64,000 nt of DNA. Origin: Parasponia andersonii. Taxonomy: Eukaryota; Streptophyta; Magnoliopsida; Rosales; Cannabaceae. Under the pieces are notes generated by a model. It saw nothing but the letters and a program-made list of their open reading frames with translations. It was not told the DNA's origin and ran no database searches. A program made the translations under genes and the position numbers. Positions 1 to 11,633 of the stretch are shown piece after piece. The stretch lies in NCBI GenBank assembly GCA_002914805.1, contig JXTB01000105.1:128879-192878 (forward strand), in the 5' to 3' direction. Position 1 is the stretch's first letter. Each line of letters starts with the position of its first letter.

Positions 1-1198
1 CTCTTCAAACCCTTCAATACTTCAAAGAATGGTTGGCATTTATCAGTTGAGCTGGATACAAATCAACTTAGTGCAGCCACTCTTCCCGCCAGGTTCTGCA
101 CATCTTTAGGTTTATGAGGGGATTGCATATCAATTAGTGCTTGTATCTTCTGAGAGTTTGCTTCGATGCCTCGCTGATTGACCATGAACCTCAGAAATTT
201 TCCAGATCCTACTCTAAATGCGCACTTCTGGGGGTTCAGATTCATCTGATATTTCCGAAGAATTTTGAACATCTCATCAAGATGCTTGACATGATCTTTA
301 ACTTTATTCGACCAACATGTCATCAACATATACCTCCATTGTCTTGCCAATTTGTTTTGCAAATATCATATTGACAAGACGTTGATAAGTTGCTCCTGCG
401 TTGATGAGTCCAAAGGGCATCTTCTTGTAATAGTACAATCCTTGATCAGTGATGAACGAGGTATGCTCTTCATCTAGCTCGTATATGAGGATTTGATTTT
501 ATCCAGAATACGCGTCCATAAAGCTTAAGAGTTCATGCCCCGATATCGCATCTACAAGCTGATCGATTCATAGAAAGGGAAAATTGTCCTTCGGGCATGC
601 TTTGTTGAAGTCGGTGAAATCGATGCAAGTTCTCCACTTCCCATTGGGTTTCTTTACCAAAACTGGGTTTGCAAGCCAGTTCGGGTAAAAAGACTCCCTG
701 ATAAATCCAATTTTGAGTAATTTCTCTACCTCTTCTTTCAATGCGACGTAGCATTCTGGATTCATGGCTCTTCTTTTCTATCATACAGGTTTCTTTGTTG
801 TATCTATGTTAAGGCGATGGCATATGATATTCAGATCGATCCCCACCATGTCTGAATGTCGCCATGCGAAGATATCCAAATTTGATTTCAGAAAAGCAAC
901 CAATGAAGCTCGCATGGGTTCTTGTAGTTTCGCTCCGATTTTTAGAACCTTCAAAGACCTGTCAATCAAAAAATCTTCCAAGTCTTCAATAGGTCCAGTC
1001 TTGACCTCTCCATCGATTTTTCCAAGGGTTGAGGTCTTCGATTAACGGTTCACTTAACGTTTCGCCTTGTAGCTGGACCATCATTATGCGAGGTACCACA
1101 TCTTTTGCTGCAAGCTTTAAAGAATTATTATAACAAGTATGCGCATCATATTGGTTGCCTCGCACTTCGCCTACTCCATGTTGAGTCGGGAACTTCAT
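1..1198 (-). pseudogene. Reverse transcriptase region of the Ty3/gypsy element (broken)
   Basis: The linker (DIFAWRHSDMVGID, around 880) leads into the RT fingers and palm: EVEKLLKIGFIRE, VKKPNGKWRTCIDFTDFNKACPKD (split here into LVKKPNGKWR and CIDFTDFNKACPKD), then the YVDD catalytic box at about 335-325. A stop and frame change follow directly after the YVDD box, and the thumb region (LNPQKCAF, LGF-type site changed to LRF) continues in another frame down to base 63. Other stops occur between 370 and 560. RNase H and integrase are outside the window. The region is clearly Ty3/gypsy pol but not translatable as one protein. Confidence 0.9.
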
Positions 1199-1225
1199 AG
1201 CGAGGTGGTAGATTGAAGTGATTGC

Positions 1226-1567
1226 TCAAAGTTCCCTCAGTGTTGGTCTTCCTAGTACAGTATTGAATGCAGAGGGGCAATCCACAACTAAGAATTGGGT
1301 CATTACCGTTGAAATCCTAGGATAAGTTCCAACGTTAACCATTAACTCAATCATGCCCCTAGGCATTATGCTGTTACTAGTAAATCTGTAAAGTGAAGTG
1401 ACAGCTGGCTTTAGGTCACTTTCACTCAACCCCGTCTTCTTGAAGGCGTCATAGTACAGGATGTCGGCAACACTTCCATTATGGACCAATACTCGCCATA
1501 AATGTGTGCTTCCATAGTTGATCTTTATGACCAATGCATCATTATGCGGGTAATGGACCTCCCTCAT
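1226..1567 (-). pseudogene. Retroelement aspartic protease domain (pol, N-terminal part)
   Basis: About 113 residues are open. The retropepsin-type flap region and the ending VLGRPTL are typical of plant Ty3/gypsy proteases. At the active-site position the sequence reads VHNGSVADIL, where the family normally has Asp before NGS; the codon is CAT instead of GAT, so the catalytic Asp is missing. The domain would process the Gag-Pol polyprotein. It sits between gag (upstream on the minus strand) and the RT region. Confidence 0.82.
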
Positions 1568-1573
1568 ATCCTA

Positions 1574-3544
1574 CTCTGTGAAGGTGATATCCATATCTGG
1601 TACCCGTTGAAGCTTTTGTGGTCACTGCTCAAGGTGCATAACATTGGTCAACGGCTGCTGTCGAGCTTCTCGTGCATACCTATCTTGCGCCCTCTTCGAA
1701 TCTCTACCAACATGTGATCCTCCAAAAATAGTTCGCATTTCGTGTTGAATTTTTAGAGGTCGCTGTTGGTTTTCTTCTCGCCTTTCATTAATCTGCCTAG
1801 TGTACTGCCGCAACCGCCCTTCTTTAATTAATCTTTTGATTTCATCCTTCAAGGTATAGCAGTTATTGGTATCATGTTCAATGTCATTATGATACCAGCA
1901 GAACTTGTTGGGATCATGTCTCGCTCTATCCCGTTTTATCGGTTCCGGCTGACGATATCGCTCCTGCCGATTTGGGACCGCATAGATATAATCTATGGAT
2001 GCGTTTAGTTCAGTATAGTTATTGAATCTCATGGGAGCTTTTAGAATCTCCTGTTTTTTCTGTTTGGGCTGCTTCTCATTTGACTGTTCGTTATTCCTTT
2101 TGTTTGACTTCTTGTTATTATTATTGTTGGTCGTGGACACATCCTTAGTAGCATCTTTTCCTCCTTCCTTCTTCATCTTATAAAGATTCTAGTGTGAAGA
2201 TTCCACCCTCAGATACCGACCAACTTTTCGATAAAAGTCCTCAAGGGTTCTGCATTCTCGCTCAAGTGACTCTTCCCAGAGTTTAGTCTTTGGTCGCACT
2301 CTGGCCATTATTAGAGTTAAAACTCCCCTTTCAGGTGGATTGTTGACCTTTGTCAACTCTGAGATAAAGTGATTGAGGTAAAATTGTAGAGTTTCCTCCG
2401 GACCTTATCGAATAGCAGACTGACTTACAAGTGGAACAGTAAAATTCTTCGCAGCCTGGAATTGCCTCAAGAACACAGTCTGAAGTTGTTACCAGGATGA
2501 GAGTGAACCAGACTTAAGTCCTCGGAACCACTTCTTCGCTGCTCCTGTGAGAATTACAGCAAAATATCTGTAACGTGTGAGATCATCGACATGATGGAGT
2601 TCCATCAGGTCACTGAAGTGATCCATATGATCCTGTGGATCAGTTTTCCCATCAAAAGTATTTATGGTAGGAAGTTTGAATCCATCAGGTAAGGCAGCAG
2701 CTCGAACTTTCTCGTTGAATGGCGATTAATGATATCCATCAGTAAGCTCATCATCCCAGCCAACAAGTGCATCTAATGCGATTCTCAAATTATAAACATA
2801 GACGTTTAGAGGAAGAGCATTATCTCTTACTGGCAGCAAAGGTGGCCTTTGGTCGTTATCACGATATAAGGCAGGTTGGTCAAGTAGGGTCTGCTGTGAC
2901 TTTTGTGAAGATTCCAATGTAATAGTGTGACGAGATCGACTTCGATCGTTATGATACGATGTGGATCGCTCATGACTACGTCGCTGTTCTAGGTGTTGTC
3001 TCAGGTCTGCAGGATTCTGTCTCGACTCTCTACTAATCCTTTCAAAGACACTCCTCGATTGACATTTTTGCTCGTTGTTTAGACAATCATGATTGATGGT
3101 TGCTCTCTAAGAAGGTTATCCACGATCACGATCAGTGCTCGAACTCTCAGTACCAGATTCCTAAAGTAAGTCTGCGACCTTACCTTTTCCCTTGGAGGTG
3201 CGATCTCTATGACGCTCCTGCTGGGCTCTATGTTGGTCGTGGTTTCTTGTCTCTAGGATCTGAATTCCTCTCTCAGGTTGAGCATGACATTCTCTGAGAT
3301 GTTTGTGCTGTGGTGGAGTCACCATCTATCCCTCAGCAAGTCATCATAGAGAATCATTAATCTGATTAGTGATTTGTTGAAGTTTTACTAGTGTATTCTC
3401 CATGTGATCCTATCTCTGGACAATATTTTATAGTGCAGTCACAGCATATTGATCCTGAGCAAGATCGACCTATACAACAGCAGTGCTTTGGGGTTGGTTT
3501 TGGCTAGTTCCAGCATTTCTTGTAGTGTTTCTGGGGTTTACCAT
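1574..3544 (-). pseudogene. gag region of the Ty3/gypsy element (broken)
   Basis: A methionine codon at 3544-3542 begins a gag-like reading frame (MVNPRNTTRN...) that meets a TAG after about 24 codons; further stops and frame changes follow. The central part, about 2230-2720, reads in pieces as a retrotransposon gag domain (fragments such as DGKTDPQDHMDHF and FRGLKSGSLSSWQQLQTVFL). The longest intact stretch, 2176-1622, has an Asn/Lys-rich segment followed by a zinc knuckle of the form CWYHNDIEHDTNNC, i.e. C-x2-H-x5-H-x4-C with altered spacing typical of this plant gag group, then a basic tail. Gag would form the virus-like particle and bind element RNA. Several stops make the copy non-functional. 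Confidence 0.85.
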
Positions 3545-3587
3545 TGTTGAAGAAGCAAAATTGACAAACTTTTTACTAGAATAGCCC

Positions 3588-3602
3588 TCCTTCTAGCGCC
3601 AA
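3588..3602 (-). other. Primer-binding-site-like segment of the gypsy element
   Basis: On the minus strand the LTR end (CAACA) is followed after about one base by TTGGCGCTAGAAGG, which begins TGG as expected for complementarity to a tRNA 3' CCA end. The exact tRNA primer cannot be named without a search. Confidence 0.6.
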
Positions 3603-3603
3603 T

Positions 3604-4262
3604 TGTTGACAGAAGTTTTATCAATAATGAATTTAGGAAATTGCAAAATGTGGCTTGTGTGTAAAAAGGGTTGATAAACTCAAAGCAAATAAGGAGACAA
3701 GAATTTTATAGTGGTTCAGCCCTAAAAAAGATGAGCCTACGTCAACTGTTTTTCACTATTTTCTGGAGAATTATAAGAGTTTCGTTAAGTCTCAAAGTGA
3801 GAATCTAGAGAGAGAGAGAGAGAGATACATAGTGTAGCCTAGAAGTTTTTTATAACAACACTGAGCTCCCTTCATATAGGTGAGAGTGGCTCATTGTTTC
3901 CCAATTATGAAAACGGGTAAGTGTGTAATCAGAAAATACAATTGGAGTAACAATATAATTGAGTAATAACTTAAAGGGAATGATTGGTCGATCTCTATTC
4001 AGAAAACTTATTTCCCTTTCTTTGTAGATTACCCGCTTGATAAAACTTGATCTAGTTTCCTTTTCATACTGGTCGTACTTAACTCATTCGGAGGAAGTCG
4101 CACTTCGATTAGAAAAATTTTTATACGACTTGACACGTCCAACTTAGTCACTAACTTTCCCTTTTTGGCATTGACTAACATATAGATTTTAGACCGCACA
4201 ACAGTCATCAAGTTGGCTAATTAATCATATATGCTTCTCTACATATACATATAGGAGCAACA
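3604..4262 (-). repeat. Long terminal repeat (5' LTR of the gypsy element)
   Basis: The 659-bp block starts TGTTG and ends CAACA, the short inverted TG...CA termini of an LTR. It lies immediately upstream (minus strand) of a primer-binding-site-like sequence and gag. An AG-rich microsatellite lies at about 3806-3826. An AT-rich TATA-like stretch (minus-strand TATAAAAAAC, about 3847-3857) may be the element promoter. The right boundary is inferred from the matching termini, because the second LTR is not in the window. Confidence 0.75.
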
Positions 4263-4743
4263 TGAGACATTTCATGTCTAATGTAACTGCATTATATAAG
4301 AAATAGGTACCTTTTATTTATTGTAAAATGAATGAGATTATGCCTATCAACACAAAGAAAGAAAGAGGGTTTCAAAAAAAAAAAAAATCCAAAAGCCACA
4401 AGATGTAACATACTGTGCGTGCAAGAATAGTAAGAACTATAATTATAGAGAAAATTAATTCTCTTTTTAGTAATACTTAAAGAAAATTAATTCAATAAAA
4501 GAATTAATTAGATTATATTCGATATTTCTCAAGTTATAGAAATAAGTTTCCCCTTGTAATGTTGGTGGAGTCAGGTACATCTAAACACCTAGTAATATGA
4601 AGAATGTGAAGACTACCTTTAAGTTTGCACCAATGTTTCTCGTCTCCCCCAAAACCTTCTTTAAGGTTGTAGGAGCTATGTAGTTTCTTGTTGAGAAATG
4701 CAATAAGAGTTTGATCTAAAAGGACGTATTTCTTTTGATGAAA

Positions 4744-4880
4744 TAGGTTGGTTCAAGTGGTAAAAGCACCCACTATTTAGGATTTTGTTCCTAAATTCGA
4801 GTCACATTAAGGGTAGGCGTGAAAACTCATTATCTCTAATCAGGTAGGGTGAGGATTAAATAATAATAAATATTTTTTTT
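4744..4880 (+). repeat. SINE-like (tRNA-derived) remnant
   Basis: GGTTCAAGTGGTAAAAGC resembles a Pol III A box. About 35 bases later, AAATTCGAGTC resembles a B box (GGTTCGANNCC, degenerate). An AT-rich tail follows. This spacing is typical of plant tRNA-derived SINEs. The copy is old and the ends are approximate. Confidence 0.5.
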
Positions 4881-5357
4881 TAATTTATAATAAGTAGAGA
4901 TCATTAATTAAATTTTATTTTTTAAAAAAAATAAAATAAATAAATAAAGAGTTTGATCTAAAAGTCTAGCTTTATTTTTAAAAAGAACAAGAAAAATAAT
5001 TAACTGCCCATATATAGATGCTTTAATGAATTCTGATCTCCCTTCAAAAGAGATAGGGAGAGAAATTCTAATAAAGAAATTCGGAGAATCCTAAAGAATG
5101 AATAAAAAACATGAGGAACAAAAGGCTCAATTTATAGATTGAAAAGTCAGGCGAAAGAGGAGTAAATAAAAAGCAACTCACCACAGAAGACCGAAAATCA
5201 AGGCTTCACGTAGACTACTTTTGCTTATGTCTCTATGCCTAGTTCTCTTTGTAGTGTTTGTTTGTTCGGTTTTTTTTTTTCTAATTTCTTATCTATTTCT
5301 AAGTTAATATTTTAAATCAAAGATTTAACATGAATTGATCGTTTTTTTTTTTACAGC

Positions 5358-5868
5358 GATAACCCAAACAAGTACCCTCTCTATTATAGTTAATACCACA
5401 TTTATCCTCTGCTTTCAAATAATCCAAATTTATCCCTTTTATTTTCTTAAAAAAAAAACCCTCATTCTAGTTTTAGTCAAACTTTTAACTAAATATTTTT
5501 TTTAAATGATATTCATACCCTTAGAATATTAATATCTAAAAAAATTTCTTTTGAAAAAAAAACGAATGTCTTAATAACTATCGCCAAACAAACATATCAT
5601 AAATATTTTTCTTATGATATTAAAAAAAAATTATTCTCTTTTTCTTTTTCAAAAAATAACTAATTAAATAACGGTGAAGTGTCTGTTAATAGGGTTTTAA
5701 AATATATAAAGTTATTTTAGATATTTCATATTACAAGTTTGACCAAAAGGATACACGGGGAATACTTTTTTTCTATTTTGGAAAATATACGGGAGATTTA
5801 TGGTTTTTTCTAAAAATACAGGGCTAAATACAGTTTTTTGCCCAAATATAGTGGTGTTTTGGGATTAT
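5358..5868. mobile_element. Non-autonomous terminal-inverted-repeat element (~510 bp)
   Basis: The left end GATAACCCAAACAAGTACC is matched in inverted form at the right end (complement begins ATAATCCCAAAACACCACT). The inner part reads as low-complexity AT-rich DNA with no ORF. The termini are degenerate and no target-site duplication could be settled. A Mutator-like MITE is the likeliest class, by inference only. Confidence 0.45.
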
Positions 5869-6064
5869 CCAATTTCTTTGTTATGATTTTAGTTATTGCC
5901 TAATTTTCTAGGTACTATTTCTCATGATTTGAAGGGAAAAAAATCTCTTAGTGTGGACAATTTACTTTTTAAGGTGAAATAAGTCTCTAACCCAAATTTT
6001 ATTGTTTTGCTAAAAAATTAAACTGGACTAGTTTTGTATTGCTACAAATTATAGGTTGTTAGTA

Positions 6065-6830
6065 TAGGGAGTTCGAAGTTTTCAAATTAATTGGAAAACT
6101 AAGGAGAGTGATGTAATTGTCCGAAAATAATTGGTTTGCACATTGGAATCTTTTTCAAATTTTTTAGGAATGTCAAAAATTATGCTTGGTTGTGCATGTG
6201 ATGGGAATATAAAAGAAAAGAAAAGATTAAAAATATTGTGATTTTATTATGAGACCCACAAATTTAGATGGAGATTTATGTGAAACTACCCAATTTAGGT
6301 AGATATTGTATTACTTCAAAATATGGCTAACTCAATTTCTTAGATTTCGTATTCTCATTAGCCAAAAATGCAATGCTCATAACAAACACGTGAATCTTTC
6401 AAATTTTTATTCCGTAGAATCACTTTTAGTTATGTTGAAAGGAAAGTTATAGTATAAAATGCAGAATTATTTGGTATGGAAAGTTCCAAGTTTTCAGATT
6501 AATAAGGAAACTGAGGAAGATAATATAATTATCTGAAAACCTAAATATTAAGTGTGTTTAATTGCACATTAGAATTTTTTTTTCAAATTTCCTGAGAATA
6601 TTAGAAAAATATGTTTAATTATGTATGAGATGAGAATTTGGAAGAAAAAATAAGAGTTGAAAAGATTTTGATTTTATTGTAAGGCCTACGGATTCATATG
6701 GAGATTAACGTGAGAACCATCTATTTGGGTGAGTTTTGTATTACCCCAAAATATAGCTAACTCAGCTCCTTGGATTTCATATCCACGTGAGTCTAAAAAT
6801 GCAAAACTCATAATAAACATAGGAATCTGA
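6065..6830 (+). repeat. Direct duplication, two ~350-bp units
   Basis: Unit 1 (about 6065-6405) and unit 2 (about 6475-6835) share the same order of motifs: GTTCGAAGTTTTCA / GTTCCAAGTTTTCA, TTGCACATT, GATTTTATT, GGAGATT, CAAAATATGGCTAACTCA / CAAAATATAGCTAACTCA and CTCATAACAAACA / CTCATAATAAACA. Divergence is high, so the duplication is old. No coding potential is visible. Confidence 0.8.
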
Positions 6831-6835
6831 ATCAT

Positions 6836-8869
6836 TGCCGTGTCCAACAACTTCTCGTTTCAAACAGCTCGATTTAGTAAATAGTATATTTAGAATTGTT
6901 GTAAGCTGTGTTATGTTTGATATATTGGACGGTGAATTGTTTTGTGAGTATAAGATGGCTAAAACAACATCTAGTAAAGTGCTTTTTTTTTAAGGGACTT
7001 GTAAAGTTAGTTATTTAATCTATGAACAATATACATCTTATGTACTAAACATATAATATTCTAAAATCAGTTGATACAAATTAGAATAAGTTAAATATAA
7101 TGCCCATCTTCCAATATCCGTTCCAACCTAAATTTTGTGATAAATAAAAAATGATTAGTAAATTAAATCTTCAATCGCTGTTCCACATTTAAATTAGGTT
7201 TTAATCTTATCTTGGATGAACTTGACTATAATTCCAGCATTAAAACAATTATAAAAGAGACTAAAGAGAAGATGTGAAATAATCAAAACCAAATCATAGT
7301 TTTCAACGATTATACTTTTGTTAATTTTCAAATCAAGAACAGGCATCCAAAAGTTCCATAACTTTGATTGCATTGTAACTCAGATTTTATGAGAGTTAGA
7401 AAGAGAAACTATGAATTTTAAGGTGAGAGAAAGGGAAAAATAAAAAGAAATAGGTAAATGTTAAAAAGACAAGACTTTCAAACACTTCAATGGGAGGTTA
7501 AGGTGTCAAATGGGAGACAACTTAGTATTTAGGTAGATGAAACACTAAAATTGAGTTGTTATACTTCAAATTCAAAATTTCCATTTTAGTCCTTGTTGCC
7601 TTCGTAATATTTTCAAAATAGTCCCTAATTTTGAAAATCTTCTCAAAATTATCCTTGAAAAATCAACTTCAGCTCAAATAACTTTAAATCCTCCCAAGCA
7701 TACCTGAAAGTCTTAAACCCTTTTATCCTTATATTGGCAATACACAAATTTAAATTTTAAGCTCCAATTAACCAATAAAAAGAATTTATCTAACAAAGCA
7801 TTTTCATGAAATTAAGCGCAATTGATGAGAAACTTCGTTCCCATACATAATTAGTAGAGCAATAACATAACACTTATCAAAAAAGGCATGATTATCATGT
7901 TCATCAGTTTTACAAGAATTGAGGAGTTATATATTTTATGTAATAAATTTCATATCATGAATTCTACTCATTTATGATTCATTGATATATATATATGAGA
8001 CGTTTATGATTGTACCATCCAAAGGTCTTAAAGATTCCATGAGTAATAAAGAGTAATAAAGAATCACTTGTTTGAAGAGTCACCATGAAGGAGACAATAT
8101 ATTCTTTATTTTATTATGTCTAAATTAAATATCACTTTCTATACATGAAAATTGGAATACTTTATTATACTATAGAATGTAGTTTTGTCTATTATAATGT
8201 GATTGAAAAGTCTTCAATCAATGAAGCATGATCTCAATAGAAACATTAATAGGTTATAAGAAAGTTACAAGCATATTGAATAGAATTTGGTGAAATGGAA
8301 TTTAAGGTATTCTATTTTTAATTATATTGCACTATTCCAAGATTATCTTAATTAATCCCAGTGATAAACAAACTTGTTGTCATGTGGTTTTTCTTTTCAA
8401 GTTACTAAAGGACTTGTTCTGATTCTTTATGATGGATACCATGTAAATTATGTCAGTTTGAATTTTTTTATACTCCACTATCTTAGAAGATAAGACATGT
8501 GAATCTTTTAAAATAATCTTCATGTAAATAATGTCATTTTAAATTTTTTCAAGAACTTAGATAAATATAAACCAAGGCCTTAATATTTACTATGTGAAAT
8601 TAATTATGTTAGTATGAGTATATACGAACATTGTAGCCAACTATTATCTATTATATAAAAAATATTAACTCAAAGGTAAATATGTCTCAGAGGGGTTATA
8701 CACTAAGTTCATCTTGCTAGTACGGTATTGCATTGTGAATAAGTCAATAAGTATAGCATATGCTAAATGGATCAACATAATTAAGTTAATTATGATAGGA
8801 ATCTAATTCATTGAAGCTTAAACTATTTGATTCCATTTGGTCCCTTATCTAGATGATGAAAAGGTTATT
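6836..8869. other. AT-rich intergenic DNA, nothing recognised
   Basis: About 2 kb of AT-rich sequence without an ORF of note, RNA gene or clear terminal repeats. Short runs of A/T and a brief TA repeat near 7985-7996 are the only structure I see. Confidence 0.6.
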
Positions 8870-10320
8870 TACTGATAAACCAAGTACTTTAAAACTCAAA
8901 TATTTGCGTGTTTTCAAGTATTTTGGTTAGTTTGATGTATTTTTATAGAAATTGTACATAAATGAGAATCTAATTGGAAATGTGGCAAAAATGAGAGTTT
9001 TGAAGCCTCTTGAATCAAGCTGAAACTCATCAAGGTGAGGCAGAGCAAAAAAAGGCGTGAGGCCATTCCAATAGAAGCCTTTGTGCAACTATGCAACATT
9101 GTGGTGCCACCATGCCACAATAACCTACACCACTATTTAATACAACTATGCCAATATTACCTTTTTTAGTTGCACAAGAGCACAACCTTCCTTACATGGG
9201 CTCACATCAGCTTGTTCCTATGTGTATTTTGAGGGCTAAGACCACTTCTTGTGGAAGATGCAATGGTAGAAATTTAACCTAACCTAAATTGTGCAAAAGA
9301 AACCCTACAAAAAGGATTAGTAGACACTATTTCTAAGCGTGGAGAATTAGAGATAAAAAAAACATAAGAAATAGACACAAAATTCTTAGAGAGATTCTTA
9401 AAGAAGACTTGTAAGAGATTATTAAAGATTTAAAACTCATCTCCATGAGAGTTTTATTTTTCCTTTCTCTTTACCCTAATTTCTATAGAATTTGTATTTA
9501 TAATATTTTGTCACATTTGCATTTATGAATTTCTTGATGAGATAAGCCTTGGATTCCACCATGTTTACCTAGATTTTATATTCTAAGATTTAATGTATCT
9601 TTATTACACTTTGTTTGGAGTATTTTTTATAATTATCGGTCTATTTTTTATTTTCAATTCGTTTATGTTTCTTTTTCCTCATTGCTTTTAATTTATTTGG
9701 CCAATAAATTAGTTCAACTTAACTTATGATTTTGATGATCGGTGGAGATCAACTTCATAAACTTGATTTGAGAAACATGATTTAGGTTGTTGTAAGACTG
9801 AGAGGACATCAATACCTAGATAGTCATTTTGAAAGTTTACATTATTATGAGACCGGGAAATGATTGACACCTTGACTCCCAATATAAGAACCAAACTTAA
9901 TGAACACTTAATTAAAGGAGTTAGATAGGGATATCGACTCAGGTACTTGAGTATATTATCTCATTTAACACTCGAGAGACATAATAAAGTTAGATTTAGT
10001 CTATTGATTAGTGAGTTAAGTAGAATTATTCTAGTAATCATTTAATTTGATAAACTCAGAAGTAATTAGTCGAAATCAAGTTCCCAACACATTTCTACAT
10101 AGTATTGTCTATATTTTATTTACATATTTATATTTTTATATTTATTTTTACTTACTTTTTAATTTTATTTAATTCATTTGCCTAGATAAAATCAAGATAT
10201 GATTATTCTAGGACATAACGATAATTTAACACCCAATCCTCATAGGATCTACAACTCTTAATTTCTCTATATTACTTATCTATGACTCGTGCACCTATGG
10301 TTTTATTACACAAGTTCATA
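8870..10320 (+). mobile_element. ~1.45-kb repeat element, forward copy
   Basis: This segment matches, in opposite orientation, the block at 12310-13755. Shared landmarks in order are the AATCAAGTA/ACCAAGTAC start, TTGGTTAGTTTGATGT / ATGTTAGTTTAATGT, ATAAATGAGAAT, a GC-richer segment with CATTGTGGTGCCACCATGCC (repeated CCAC/GGTG words), the phrase TATTTTATTTxxxTATTTATAT, TTGCCTAGATAAA / TTGCCTAGGTAAA, and the end TATGACTCGTGCAC / TATGACCCGTGCAC. It has no protein-coding capacity. It is most likely a non-autonomous transposable-element family; the class is unresolved. Confidence 0.7.
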
Positions 10321-10560
10321 GTATATCTGTGCAGAGTATTGTCCATATTTTATCTACATATTTATAATTTTATATTTATTTTTTCTTTTTAATTTTAGTT
10401 AGTTTGGATACCTAAATAAAGTTAGGTTACAATAATTTCCCTATTTAACAATATTTTAATACCCAATCCTCGTAGAATCGACCATTTTTGCTATTATGCT
10501 AGGTAGTACTAGTATTTATTAGGATATGCTAGATGCACAAATAGGAGGAATATAAATTAT
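10060..10560 (+). repeat. Partial tandem duplication at the end of the 1.45-kb repeat
   Basis: The terminal ~200 bp of the repeat recurs: GTATTGTCTATATTTTATTT...CCTAGATAAAATCAAGATATG at about 10100-10205 and GTATTGTCCATATTTTATCT...CCTAAATAAAGTTAGG at about 10337-10432. Each is followed by ACACCCAATCCTCATAGG / ATACCCAATCCTCGTAG. The second piece is either a local duplication or the remnant of a second element. Confidence 0.65.
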
Positions 10561-10752
10561 AATTTGATAGCATTGATGACAATGCTTACCACTAGCTCAA
10601 ACCTAGCCCAATACTAATTCGTTAATTAGTTAAGCTTAATAAGCCTAATAAGGTTAATAACTTTTTATGTACTTAAGGAAAAGTTCTCCTAAGTCATCGT
10701 AAAAGTGTTACACGTGAAGCATAGCTCTCCTTAAGTTATGTTGGGCGAAATA

Positions 10753-10754
<2 letters not shown>

Positions 10755-10786
<32 letters not shown>
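10755..10786 (+). repeat. (AG)n microsatellite
   Basis: Uninterrupted dinucleotide run of about 15 AG units. Confidence 0.95.
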
Positions 10787-10789
<3 letters not shown>

Positions 10790-11633
10790 ACATGGTCCTA
10801 GATAAGATACACCAGCCTAGGGTTTCGGCCATTGTAGTGAAAAGAGAGAAAAGTGTCTTCTTGTTCATTTTGAAAACAAACATTTTTTTATATATTGAAA
10901 AAAAAAACTTTTAAATGACTAATTTCACTGTGTTCTGCCTGTTTAAAAAACTATTATATTCTTAAAATCAATTTTATTGGAATCAAAGAATAACAATAAT
11001 AAATATACACCATAAATCAAATCTATAGAGCGAGGATAATTATATATCCATTCTAATTCTTCGATAGTTAAAATTGGTTCCATTCTAAAATAGTGATTTA
11101 GAAGCATAATACTCTTGAATTATAAAGTTTTGAGAATTTTTTTCACTAGGCTATATTCAAGATGATTAAATTAATAAAATCAAATTTTGAGATGACTAAA
11201 TCGATTGAATCAAATTTTGAGTCTAAACTCTGATACTAATTGTTATCCTAAGATAATGCTATCTGAAAAAATACGTGTATTGGATTTTAAAAAGTTTTTT
11301 CAAACTTTTTAAAGTATTTGACCATTAAACCGCAATTACCAAATAAATTCAAGATAAACAGAAAATACAATCATATAAACGATAAATATCTTACATGAAT
11401 TTAAAAAGTAAGAGTTAGAGATTATAAATACTCGACAAATTCAATAAATTGTCTATGTCTTGACTCTAGGTAATTTACTTTCCACAATTGGATCAAGAGT
11501 ATAATAAGAGTGAATTCATCTTAAAACAGTGTGCATTTACATCTTTGCCCTTATTTGCTTCACAAGTGAGCATCACATTATACATTTATAATAATCTAAT
11601 ATTTAATTGACAAAAAGGGTAAAATTAAGAGGG

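Larger units (their letters stand above)
1..4262 (-). mobile_element. Ty3/gypsy LTR retrotransposon, partial and decayed
   Basis: Reading on the minus strand from right to left, the order is LTR (4262-3604), primer-binding-site-like segment, gag, CCHC-like zinc knuckle, protease, reverse transcriptase, and then the window edge. RNase H, integrase and the second LTR would lie beyond base 1 and are not seen. Protease before RT without an intervening integrase is consistent with Ty3/gypsy, although integrase itself is out of view. Gag and pol are broken by stops and frameshifts, so this copy cannot move on its own. The outer flank after 4262 reads TGAGA, the expected position of a 5-bp target duplication whose partner lies outside the window. 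Confidence 0.93.
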
